Positions 7,539 to 17,900 of a DNA stretch of 64,000 bases are shown piece after piece. The stretch's first letter is position 1. The number at the start of each line of letters is the position of its first letter. The notes under the pieces are model-generated. The model searched no databases. It was given only the letters and a program-made list of their open reading frames with translations, and had not been told where the DNA came from. This DNA is from Granulicella aggregans (GTDB lineage: Bacteria > Acidobacteriota > Terriglobia > Terriglobales > Acidobacteriaceae): the NCBI RefSeq assembly GCF_014203275.1, contig NZ_JACHIP010000004.1, positions 682,001 through 746,000 on the forward strand, given 5' to 3'. The position numbers and the translations under genes are program-made.

Positions 7539-8321
7539 TCAGAAGGCGGCCGCGGCATCGTCAACGGATGGATCCCCTGAAGAGGTCAAGTCGTCGAGGC
7601 GTTTCGAATCCAGCATTACAAGTGCTTCGCGGCGAGGCACAATCAGACCCAGCTTCGCCCATTTAGAGATGAGCCGACTTACAGTGAAGAGAGTCATGCC
7701 AGACATCTGGGCGAGTTCGTAGCGGGAGATATGGATTTCGGCCCCTTCGCCGTTGGGGATGCCAATCTGCTCTGTTAGCCGGATGAGCGTGCAGGCGAGT
7801 CGCCGGGAGACCGAATCCGAGGCACTTTCGTGATAGCGCTCTTCAAGTTCGTGCATATGCCGGTGGAGGATGAGATACATATTCTCTGTAAACTGCGGCA
7901 ACCTGACGATCATGTCTTCGACATCAGCGGCCATCCAGGTGAGGGCGTGCCCGCGAGTAACTGCCTGAGCTGAACATGAGTGGGTCGAATGGGTAGTTCC
8001 GATCGGAAGGTCGACCGCATCGCCCACCCCGCGCAGGGCGAGAATTACTTCTTTGCCCTGCCTGTTAAGAAGGGTGAGCTTTACACAGCCGGACTCAATA
8101 AGTATCAGCTTCCTGAATGGCTGGCCCTGGGAGAAGAGGGTGTCACCTTTGAGGAAAGACCGGGGCCGGGCGAGGTCGGAAATTCTGGCGCGCTCAGATT
8201 GAGAAAGCCCAGAGAACAGGTCTGAGCCTCCAATTACTACACTCCGTTTGGCTTGTTCAAACGAGAGGATGGTGCTGGGTTCCACAGGGGAACTTCTGGA
8301 GCGTGGACGCGAGTTATCCAA
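7539..8321 (-). CDS. Crp/Fnr-family transcriptional regulator
   Basis: The product has a cyclic-nucleotide-binding-type beta-barrel sensor (about residues 35-150), a long dimerisation helix (about 155-180), and a Crp-type winged helix with the recognition element ISRYELAQMSGMTLFTVSRLIS. No cluster of N-terminal cysteines is present, so it is not an oxygen-sensing [4Fe-4S] Fnr; Cys54, Cys104 and Cys163 are scattered. The effector is unknown. The only good start is TTG at 8321 with GGAG seven bases upstream. It is divergent from the multicopper-oxidase genes and may control them. The tail is Asp/Ala-rich. About 220 bp separate its end from the integrase remnant, with nothing recognisable. Confidence 0.88.
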   Translation of the reverse strand: MDNSRPRSRSSPVEPSTILSFEQAKRSVVIGGSDLFSGLSQSERARISDLARPRSFLKGDTLFSQGQPFRKLILIESGCVKLTLLNRQGKEVILALRGVGDAVDLPIGTTHSTHSCSAQAVTRGHALTWMAADVEDMIVRLPQFTENMYLILHRHMHELEERYHESASDSVSRRLACTLIRLTEQIGIPNGEGAEIHISRYELAQMSGMTLFTVSRLISKWAKLGLIVPRREALVMLDSKRLDDLTSSGDPSVDDAAAAF

Positions 8322-8710
8322 GGCTCTTCTCCGTTACTTCAGACTTGAATGTTTCAACAATCACGCAAGGTCACTATTTCACTGATGAAAACTTTGATGT
8401 GGCCCATTGCGAGCGAAGCTAGCCGCAAGTCGACGAAATGTCAACGCACCTTCGTAAGTTACTGCCGCAAGGTTTAGTTACTTCAGTTACATCGATTCCT
8501 TCCTATTGCTAACTCCAGGCACAGGGCCATGTCTATCCGGTCGCGAAAAGGTTGGCGGCATTTTTTATTTTTTTAGTTTGCTTGCGCACAAGCAATGAGC
8601 AATCCGCGATTAGGCGCAATCATCGCTCTGCTTCGGCGAAACCTATTGCGGGTCACGGAAAGCCAGAATATTTTCGGCCTTATTCCAACCTTATGTCACA
8701 GAGAGGTCCT
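8322..8710. promoter_or_regulatory. divergent intergenic region between the Crp-like gene and the cupredoxin operon
   Basis: 389 bp without a supported gene. It holds the palindrome TTGAA-TGT-TTCAA (8345-8357) just upstream of the regulator, which could be a Crp/Fnr-type operator but has a three-base instead of four-base spacer. The pentamer GTTAC occurs at 8333, 8458, 8477 and 8486. An open frame continues upstream of the chosen start at 8711, but it encodes no signal peptide until that ATG. Confidence 0.35.
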
Positions 8711-10324
8711 ATGCGCGCTAGCTCACAAGTAAAGTTCCTGGTTGTGTCGATGTTTATAAGCCTAGGGGCAATGGCGCACGCGCAGGCCTTCCGGGTGCAG
8801 TGTCCCACATCTACATCGCTCCATCCGTCGTTAGGTACAGGTTCGCCTATGGGTGCGGGAGCAGCGTACACAGGACCCAGTACCATAACTGACTCCGCCG
8901 CCAACGGTACTGGATTGACATACACGTCCAACGGCGGCGTGATCCGTTGCCAACAGGTATCGGGCGGCGATGGGTACGCAACCATGGGCGACGGGAACCA
9001 GATTTATATGTTCGCGTTTGGACCGCTGTCGGGGTTGAGCGACATTTCGAACGGTCTTCCGGGTACACAACTCGCGAACGTGTACAACACCATGCCCCCA
9101 GTTCCACTTCAAGTGGGCGATCCCGCGACGAATGGCCCAGCGCTGCTGGGTTATAACGGAGCGGTCGGTCTGGCGCCTGATATGGATTACGGCGGAGTGA
9201 TAGATGGTCACGTCGACCCACGGCCGATCATGGACGTTGGGGTTATGAACGGCAACCAGCCGGCGCCCTTGATGGCTATCGACGAAGACGACGAGTTCTT
9301 TCTTACGCTGAGCAATGTGGGCATGTTGATGCGCCCCGACCTCTTCGAGCAACATACGATCCACTTCCACGGTTATCCAAACGCTTCTTCTTTTTACGAT
9401 GGTGTGCCGGACGCTTCAGTTGCTGTCGATATTGGCGGCAGCATGACTTACTACTACCTGGCACCGGATGCGGGAACCTACTTTTGGCACTGCCACATCA
9501 CTCCTCCCGAGCACCTGCAGATGGGAATGGTAGGTCAGCTTTATGTACGACCGAGACAGAATAGAGTGCCGACGGACGGAACTCACCTTTACACCTCGCT
9601 TATGAAACAGCAGACCGACTTGCGAACGGCATCTAGCTGCCAGAGCGATATTCTCTGCACGACGCCTCAGCCGCCAACCGATAATGGGGCCACTCATACA
9701 GCGAACAAGAGTAATTCGCCCACCCTTTATGCCTACAACGACGGCGATGGCTCGACGGCCTATGACGTGGAGTATCCGCTCCAGATTCATGGGTTCGATC
9801 CCAACTTCCATTTTGTGGGCATGACCTTCAATCCGGAAGGATTTGCGGACATGAAGGACAAGTATTTCCTGCTGAACGGACGGAGTTATCCGGATACGGC
9901 TGCTGCGGGAACGATGCAGACTCCTTCGTCGGACGGCGTAATGCACGACTCGCAGCCGCTACCGTCGATTATCAATATTCCCGCTGGCGGGAGAGCCCTG
10001 CTGCGGATCTCGGACCTCGATGTAAGCGAGTTTCAGACTCTGGCGTCACTGGGTATTCCGATGAAAGTGATCGGACAGAATGCGCGGCTGCTGCGGGACG
10101 AGGCCGGGAACAACATGTACTACGGGACAAACTCGATCACGCTAGGCGGCGGGGAGTCTATCGACGTGATTCTGGATGCAACTGGCTACACGGCACGCCA
10201 GAAATTTTTTCTTTATTCACCCAATCTAGACCACCTCTCGAACGACGCCGAGAACTTCGGCGGGCTGATGACGGAAGTGAATGTCTGCAATGCAGTCGAT
10301 CCGATTACGAAGGCCTGTAGCTAG
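8711..10324 (+). CDS. secreted multicopper-oxidase-like protein with type 1 copper site
   Basis: 537 residues. I chose the ATG at 8711 because AGAGAGG lies just upstream and it starts a clean signal peptide ending AMAHAQ (about residue 24). The first cupredoxin region carries HTIHFHG (215-221), matching the HPxHxHG motif, and FWHCHITPPEHLQMGM (about 259-273), matching the HCHxxxHxxxxM motif with two extra residues between Cys261 and His268. These give a full type 1 site (His215, Cys261, His268, Met273) plus four trinuclear-centre histidines. The C-terminal cupredoxin (about 370-530) lacks copper ligands. The other half of the trinuclear ligands is missing here but present in the next gene, 15 bp downstream. 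Substrate unknown; metal oxidation or electron transfer is possible. Confidence 0.8.
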   Translation: MRASSQVKFLVVSMFISLGAMAHAQAFRVQCPTSTSLHPSLGTGSPMGAGAAYTGPSTITDSAANGTGLTYTSNGGVIRCQQVSGGDGYATMGDGNQIYMFAFGPLSGLSDISNGLPGTQLANVYNTMPPVPLQVGDPATNGPALLGYNGAVGLAPDMDYGGVIDGHVDPRPIMDVGVMNGNQPAPLMAIDEDDEFFLTLSNVGMLMRPDLFEQHTIHFHGYPNASSFYDGVPDASVAVDIGGSMTYYYLAPDAGTYFWHCHITPPEHLQMGMVGQLYVRPRQNRVPTDGTHLYTSLMKQQTDLRTASSCQSDILCTTPQPPTDNGATHTANKSNSPTLYAYNDGDGSTAYDVEYPLQIHGFDPNFHFVGMTFNPEGFADMKDKYFLLNGRSYPDTAAAGTMQTPSSDGVMHDSQPLPSIINIPAGGRALLRISDLDVSEFQTLASLGIPMKVIGQNARLLRDEAGNNMYYGTNSITLGGGESIDVILDATGYTARQKFFLYSPNLDHLSNDAENFGGLMTEVNVCNAVDPITKACS

Positions 10325-10339
10325 GTCAGGAGAGCAGCA

Positions 10340-11953
10340 ATGAGCATTTTAAGTCTTGGAAAATGCGGATTGTTTCGGTACTTGTTTGCGGTGGGAGTTG
10401 CGGTAGCGACCCTGATCTCCACGGCGATGGCCTGGGGAGCTGCGCCCGGAATTATGGGAGCATCGGGGAACCCTACGTTCGCCCTTACTGCGCAGGACAA
10501 CTACATAAGCCAGCCGGATGGGCAGGCGATCTACTCCTGGGGTTATGGCTGCAGTTCGACTGCAGGACTGACCTATGCGCCAGCAGCCATAGCCGGCGCC
10601 ACCTGCCCAACGATGCAGATTCCGGGGCCGACGTTGATTGTGAATGAGGGCGACGTCGTGACGGTGACGTTGACGAACAATCTGCCGCTGGCTGCCGGAA
10701 ATACATCCATTTTATTCCCGGGATTTACCGTGACCACCGCGAGCGGAGTGCAGGGGCTGCTTACCCAGGAGGCAACTCCAGGATCCAGCGTCACCTATAC
10801 GTTTACGGCGACTTCTCCTGGAACGCGAGCTTACTACAGCGGTACACAGGGCGATCTTCAGGTGGAGATGGGGATGTACGGAGCAGTGATCGTGCTGCCA
10901 AAGACGGTCCCGAGCTCCTGCACGAGCGGCGTGATGCAGAGCAATATGTCGGCAAGAAGTAAATTCGGCGAGTCTGAATTTCGCTTGGCTCCGGCCGCCT
11001 ATGACAATGCTTCAACCTGCTATGACCGCGAGTATCTGTTTCAGTTTTCGGAGATAGATCCGACGATCCATAAGCAGGCCGAAGCAGCGGTTGCGGTCGC
11101 GGTTGCTTCAGGATGCACCGCGGGAGCTTGCCCGACGATGAACGTCAAGACGGAGCCATACCACCCAACCTACTTCATGGTGAATGGGCGGTCGATGCCG
11201 GACGACATGGATCCGAACTACGCATCGGAGTATCCACACCAGCCTTACAACGGTAATCCGCACATGCACCCCGGCGAATTGACGCTGGTCCGAGTGGTGG
11301 GACAGGGAAGGTGGCAGCATCCGTTCCATGAACACGGAAACCATGTGCGTGTGCTAGCTCGGGACGGCAACCTGATTACGAGTTCAAGCGACCCTACAAA
11401 GCTTGCGGGACCGCTGTTGTTTACGACTACTACTACGCCCGGCCTTGCGATGGACGGCATCTTCTACTGGACGGGTAAGGGCCTGAACTGGGACGTGTAC
11501 GGGCATAACAATAAGGACACCACAAATCCAATGGCGAATCTGGCTTGCAATGCGGACGTTAACGGATACAACACGATGGGCACAGCTTATACCCAGGCGA
11601 ACTACTACGAGTGGTGCGCCGACCATAACAAACCGCTCGAGAAGTTTCCTTTTGGCGATGTAGAAGCGGGCGGTCCAGTTACGTTGCCGGATCCGAACTA
11701 CCTGACGAACGGCACCTGGTATGGCGGCAGTGCATATCTTGGACCGGATGCAACGTCTCGTTCCGCAGGTCCAAAAGGGACTACACCGCCTTCCGGTACA
11801 GTCGGCAATCCCCCTAGTAGTGAGGCTGGGTTTGCCTTTATGTGGCACTCGCATAACGAGCGCGAGATCACGACGAATAACGTATTCCCGGGCGGAATGA
11901 TGATGATGATGCTCGTCGACTCGCGGGAATTTGTTATTGACGAATCGAATTAA
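10340..11953 (+). CDS. secreted multicopper-oxidase-like protein lacking a type 1 site
   Basis: 537 residues. The start ATG has AGGAG about 8 bases upstream, and residues 1-30 form a signal peptide. The N-terminal cupredoxin has the family motif IPGPTLIVNEGDVVTVTL, but its copper loop is degenerate (RAYYSGTQGDLQVEMGM, no HxH). The C-terminal part has HPFHEHGNH (327-335) and MWHSHNERE with H503 and H505, followed by an unusual run of five methionines (GGMMMMMLV). HEHG plus WHSH correspond to the first two HxH pairs of a multicopper oxidase, but there is no HCH and thus no type 1 copper. It complements the preceding gene product. Operon position and near-equal length support a two-subunit enzyme; this is inference. 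Confidence 0.78.
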   Translation: MSILSLGKCGLFRYLFAVGVAVATLISTAMAWGAAPGIMGASGNPTFALTAQDNYISQPDGQAIYSWGYGCSSTAGLTYAPAAIAGATCPTMQIPGPTLIVNEGDVVTVTLTNNLPLAAGNTSILFPGFTVTTASGVQGLLTQEATPGSSVTYTFTATSPGTRAYYSGTQGDLQVEMGMYGAVIVLPKTVPSSCTSGVMQSNMSARSKFGESEFRLAPAAYDNASTCYDREYLFQFSEIDPTIHKQAEAAVAVAVASGCTAGACPTMNVKTEPYHPTYFMVNGRSMPDDMDPNYASEYPHQPYNGNPHMHPGELTLVRVVGQGRWQHPFHEHGNHVRVLARDGNLITSSSDPTKLAGPLLFTTTTTPGLAMDGIFYWTGKGLNWDVYGHNNKDTTNPMANLACNADVNGYNTMGTAYTQANYYEWCADHNKPLEKFPFGDVEAGGPVTLPDPNYLTNGTWYGGSAYLGPDATSRSAGPKGTTPPSGTVGNPPSSEAGFAFMWHSHNEREITTNNVFPGGMMMMMLVDSREFVIDESN

Positions 11954-11982
11954 CTGCAAAGTGGATTTCAGGAGAGATAGAG

Positions 11983-14900
11983 ATGCGATTGAGCCACCAT
12001 AAATTCGCGTTGAGTGCGGTGTGCTGTCTTCTAGGAGCGGCGACAGCCCTGGGTCAGTCTGTGAGCCTTACCGCGGCGGCGAGCAGCGCCGTGCTGCCGG
12101 ATGGGCAGACGGTCCCGATGTGGGGACTCTCATGCGCACCGACTCTGCCTAGTTTGCCCCCGTTGCCCATCTTAACCGCGAGCTGCGCGGCGGCAAATCC
12201 GAACGCCGCAGGCGCCTGGTCTCCGGTGATCATCACGGTCGCGGCGACTTTGCTTACCGGCCCCGCATCGTTGACGATCAACTTGACGAACAACCTGCCA
12301 GTGCCGACTTCCCTGACGATTGTGGGTCAGGTGGGTGGTGGCCTGGGTGACACGACCAAGGAGATGGCGGTCCCGAGTCCGACCCACGCGCAACAGGGAA
12401 CGACGTGGCCGATCGCCAATGGCGGATCGACCTATCAACCTCCGCCGCAGGGGACGCGCGTTCAATCGTTCGCCCAAGAGCTACCGGCGGGCAGCGGGCC
12501 CACGGCGTTAACGTGGCCGAATCTGCGCCCTGGAACGTATTTGATCGAGTCGGGCACGCACCCCTCTATTCAAGGGCCGATGGGACTGTACGGGATCCTT
12601 GTCGTGACGCAACCGGCGGTTGCGGCAGTGCCGGGAATGGCGTATCCGAACGTCAACTACAACGCGGATGTGCCGTTGATCATGAGCGAGATCGATCCGG
12701 TTCAAAATTCGGCGGTTGCAAAGGCAGTAGCCACTCCCGGATTCAGCGAGACTATGGTGTGGTCGGGACAACCTGGCGGGTGCGGCTACCCGGGATCGAC
12801 GACCTATGGGCAGTGCTATCCGCCGGCGGTGAATTACTCGCCGCTGTATTACATGGTGAACGGAGTATCGCTCGATCGCAGCAACCTGGGCTCCTCGGTC
12901 TTCTCCACCACGCCTGCAATCGGAGTAACTGGCCAGGTGCTGGTACGCATGGTGAACGCGGGCCTGCGGATGCACGTTCCGTCGATCGTGGGATCTACAG
13001 CAGGGTCCGCTGTACCTGTAGCCCCGGTCCTGGGGACTGTACTGCCCGCGGCCTCCGGCTTCTCGCTGATTGCGGAGGACGGTAATGTTCTTCCGGGAAC
13101 GCCTCGGGTGCAGAGCGAAGTGTTTATGGCCGCAGGTAAGACGTACGACGTGATGATTAATGTTCCGTCGATTCCTCTACCTACTCTTACTAACCCGGTA
13201 CCAACTTTACCGACCGCGCTGCCAATATTTGATCGCCAGTTGAGCTTGTCGGCTAATAACCAGCGAGATGGTGGCATGCAGGCCTACATCAGCGTAAACG
13301 GGGCGGCCGCGCCCAGCAATGCGCAGACCGGGGCTAAGGCGAACGCGGACAGCTACATCGTGATTGCCAATACTCCGCTGGCTGTAAGCGACCCGGCAAA
13401 GGGCGTGATTGCGAATGACGTTGGGGTATATGGGGTTCAGATGTCGCCCACCGCGCCCGCACCCGCCCACGGAACGGTGAGCCTGAGCCCGGATGGAACG
13501 TTCACTTACACGCCAGATACTAGTTGGACGAGCACGACGACCGACTCATTTGTGTACCAGGCAAACGGTAAGGCTAGTCTTACGGCGATCGTCTCGCTGG
13601 GGGCTTGCACGGGATCTTGTCTTGGCGGCGCGCCTACTCCGGGCAATGCAAGCTATACGAGCAATGTTGCATCGCTCTACCACGTCGGACCTCCAGGAGT
13701 GCTGATGTATGCGACTGACCCGCAGGGTCATCCTATGACAGCGTCCACGGCGATGGCGGTAGGTGGGGGATCGGTAATTTTGAATCCGGACGGTTCGTTC
13801 ACTGCGAGCCCGACGACTGCTGCCAGCGGAACGCCTGCTACTGTCACTTTTCAGTATAAAGTCGCGAACTCACAAGGGACATCGAGCACCAATCTCGGCA
13901 CGGCAACGGTGACGTTCCTGCCGGGCAGCGGGCTGAAAGTGAATGTGCTGGATGCGCCAGTGGGGACTGTAGGTACGATCGGCAAAGCGATCACGGACTA
14001 CCGATGGATTATTGAAGAGGACCGGACATTCCAGGTAGATCCGAGCAAGGAGACAATCAGCACTACAAACCCCGTTCAAAGCCTGGGCACAAACTTCCAT
14101 ACCAGCTACATGCCGGTGATCGCAACGGGCTGCGTGGGTACACTGGCATGCGAGTCTGGGCAGACTATGGGGGGCGCGCCCGTAGTCTGCGATATAGGAG
14201 ACGGCGTTTGCCGAACCACCGCCTCACAGCAGACGCCGGTGGATCCGTCGCAGGTGCATCTCGATCCAAATCGGCACTACTACATTTCAATTCTTCCGGG
14301 GGACGCGGGAAATTCATTCACCTATGGCGGGGGCGCGCCGCAGCCTGTCAATCCTACGGATCCCAACAGCCCGTCGCGGCAGTTCGATATCACGAAGGAC
14401 TGCGGTGCCTATACCGGGCCGTCGGGAAACTGGGAGCCTGGAAAGGGCCAGTGCGGTCACGGTATGGGCGGAGCGCAGATTCCGCCGGCTGCGATCGCAG
14501 CGAAGTCGGTGAATGTGCTCCTGCAGGAGACGCCTTTCCAGCCGGCGAAGATCTCCGTGTTCGTGTATGAGGATGACTTCCCCTTGAACGGTGAAAATGA
14601 CGCCGGCGGTGGTGTGGATATTCTGGCACCGAATGAGCCCGGTCTTGGCGGATTCGAGGTTCGTCTGTGGGACGACGCAGGCGGCACCGGCGGCGCCACG
14701 GGCCAACTGACGTACGACATGTTCAACATGCCATTGTCTAACAGTCTTGCGGGAACGATCGACCCCGTTACGACTCTCAACGCCTGTCCTATTACCGCTG
14801 CGCCGGATGGCATTGTCGGCAGAATTGTGACTTGTCCGAAGTTCGAATCGGACGGCAAGACGCTTTCACCATTGGCCGGACAGGCGATTATTGCGAACAT

Positions 14901-17900
14901 GATGCCAGGGCGGTACGGCGTGCAGGCGAACCCTGGAGCCGACCGGACGGGCAAGGGCGAGGAGTGGCTGCAGACGAACACTCTGGACGGACAGAAGGCG
15001 CATGACTCCTTTATTAAGCAAGGCGGTCCCGCGTACTTCCAGGAGTTCGGGCCGGCTGGCTTCCATGTTTCGATCGGCTTCGCGCAACCGGCGTTGATCA
15101 ATGCCAGGCTTGCGGGCGTTTGCAATGGGTCGGACATCAACGTCACGGGAACGAACTGCCACAACAAAGTGACCGGCAAAATCACCATGATGCGGCAGAG
15201 CCATCCGCCCGATCAGCGGCTGTACAGCAGCGGTACGAATGACGCTTTGAGTTTCACACAGTGCTACGTCAGCCTGGGAGACCCGGACGGCGAAGACTTC
15301 GCGTTTGCCAAGTGTGATGCAAACGGCAACTTCGAGCTCGACAATATACCGGATGGGGACTGGAGAATCACGGCGTTTGATCAATGGAATGACCAGATCG
15401 TGGACGGTCTCTCGACGCCAGTTCGCTTGACAAACGGCACGGGCTATAACTTCACCAACCTCGCAGTGCAGCAGTGGCAGACCAACGTTTCGACGACCAC
15501 GTTCTTCGATGCGAACGGCGATGGCATCCGGCAGCCGGGCGAACAAGGTCTGGCGCTGGTGCCTACCAATGTCAGGTTCCGCGATGGAAGCTTTTCGAAC
15601 TTCAACAACACAGACCTGAACGGATACGCCGCGTTCAACGAAGAGTTTCCGCTCTTCAACTGGTACACGATCGAGGCCGACACAACGCGTTACAAGTCGA
15701 CGGGCGTGCACGTGGTGTACGACGGTGGCGGCCCCGCAGCCACGTCGGGAATAGCGGCAAACCTGGCTGGGACAGCGGAGTCCAGCAGTCTTCCCACCAA
15801 CCTGCGCTTCCCCGGTTCGGTCTATTGCAATACCGCGGACTGCACGGACATCCCGAAAGGGATCAAGGCAGGGCCAGGTGGAAGTACGACTGGAATCGTA
15901 TCTACCGGTCGCATCGACCCTCCGTGGGTGACGAGCGAAGGCTGGCAGGGCTTTATCGGTCAGTACGAGTTCCTGGAGTTCGGCAAAACGCCTTTTGTTA
16001 CGGGAGAGAACGGAGGCATTCACGGCGAAGTGGTTTACGCTTCGACTCGTCCGTTCGATGATCCGTCGCTGTTGACGCACCTTAGCTGGACGCCAAATGT
16101 TCCCGGCGTTACTGTGAACCTCTACCAGGAGTCGACTGCCGCCGATGGCACGACCAGCCTGAAGATGGTCGACACAACCAAGACGAGCAGTTGGGATGAC
16201 TGGGCACAGGGCTTCCGCTCCGACGGCGTTCCCAACATGAACTGTCCTGGGCAGGCGAGCTCAAGCGGAGGCGATCCGTTCTACTTTACGTTGCAGAACA
16301 CGCCATTCTTCCTGGACCAGTACAACGCGACCTACAACAACGGCACGCAACACACGCTGCCGAATAACTCGCAGTTCAAATGCTATGACGGACTGCACAA
16401 CTTCAACCAGGTGCAGCCGGCACCGTATGACGGCGCATATAAGTTCCCAAGCGTGACTTCGCGGAATCCTTCAACCGGGGCGGAGGCAGGCACGAACTGC
16501 ACCGTCTGCAAGGCCAATCCCACAGGAGATGGCACGCAGATGCTTCCTGCTGGAAAGTATGTGGTGGAAGTGGTTGTGCCTCCGGGATACGAACTGGTCA
16601 AGGAAGAGGATAAGAACATCCTGATCGGCGACAACTATATCGCGCCTGTGACGCAGGAGTTTGGCGGGCTGGGAAGCATCTTCATCCTGCCGGACCAAGC
16701 TGAGGTCACGTCGCTCTACAACGCGAATAACGCACAGAACTCCACGAACACGCTAGGAAGGACGACTTATCCGACATCGGACGTGGCGGGTTCCACGGAT
16801 ACGGCGTGGCCTTGCGTGGGTGCGTCCCGCGTCGTTCCGGACTTCATCAGTCTCTTCCCAGGGTCGGCCGAAGTTGCGCCGTTCGCGGGAGCGACGCGCA
16901 ATCTTTGCGATCGCAAGGAAGTTACTCTGGGCGACCAGACCTCCGCGCTGGCGAAGTTCTGGATCTTCAGCTCGACGCACGTAGCGGCGCACTTTACCGG
17001 CTTTATCTTGGACGACCTTTCGTCAGAGTTCGATCCGTTCTCGCCGCAGTTCGGAGAGAAGTTCGCGGTGCCGAATTTGCCGGTCTCGATCAAGGACTTT
17101 GCCGGCAACGAAGTGGAACGTGTGTATGCCGACCAATGGGGGACCTATAACGGGCTGAACTACTCGACGTGGGAGGTAAATCCGCCGAACCCGACGGGAT
17201 ATGCGCCGACGATGATGGTCGCCTGCATGAACGATCCGGGAACGGGTGCGACACCGGACCAATACTTCAATCCTTCGTACAGCCAGTTCTGCTACGAGAT
17301 TCCTTACATGCCCGGGCAGACGCAGTATATGGATACACCAGTTGTGCCGACCGCAGCGTTCGCCGAAGGGTATAACCCGCCGGATTGCAACTATCCCAGC
17401 GGTACGCCAGCGATTGGGTCGGTGATTGGGAGCGATGCGGCCGGAGCGGTTGGAGGATCGAGCGGCAAGGGACCGTGGGTAAGCGGCACGGGAACGGGCC
17501 ACACGCTGACGATCACCGCGCTCGGCGACCGGCCGGTACCCAACCCTGCTTATACGGGGCCGCAGGCAACACAAGCTCCGTTCAACCAGAAGTTCGTAAC
17601 GCGGCATTATGGTTTTGGCACGCAATGCACGGCTATCGGTGCGGGATGCACTGCGGTGTCGAGCGTGACGATCGGCGGGATTAGCGCACCTATCGGTACC
17701 TGGAGCGATACGTCGATCGCTGTGACGGTGCCTGCAAATGTGCCTTCGTGTGCGGCTAACGGGACCACACCGCTACAGCGAAATGGAACCGGGAACATGA
17801 AGTATGCGGCGCAGTGCGGCGAGGTTGTGATCACCTCTGGGACTGGACAGAAGTCGATCGATAGCATCACGGTGACTGTCGGCGGCAAGCCACCGTCAGT

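Noticed and set aside
8333-8490. GTTAC pentamers upstream of the cupredoxin operon as a response-regulator operator
   Set aside because: Four occurrences, but spacing is irregular (125, 19 and 9 bp), unlike the exact 10-bp phase at 50717-50751.
11983-13315. Third active multicopper oxidase
   Set aside because: The cupredoxin-like head has no HxH or HCH motif, so it cannot hold the copper sites.
14866-16080. 404-codon minus-strand open frame inside the giant gene
   Set aside because: Arg/Val/His-rich antisense translation without recognisable motifs; the plus-strand frame is continuous over 9.3 kb with repeated domains.
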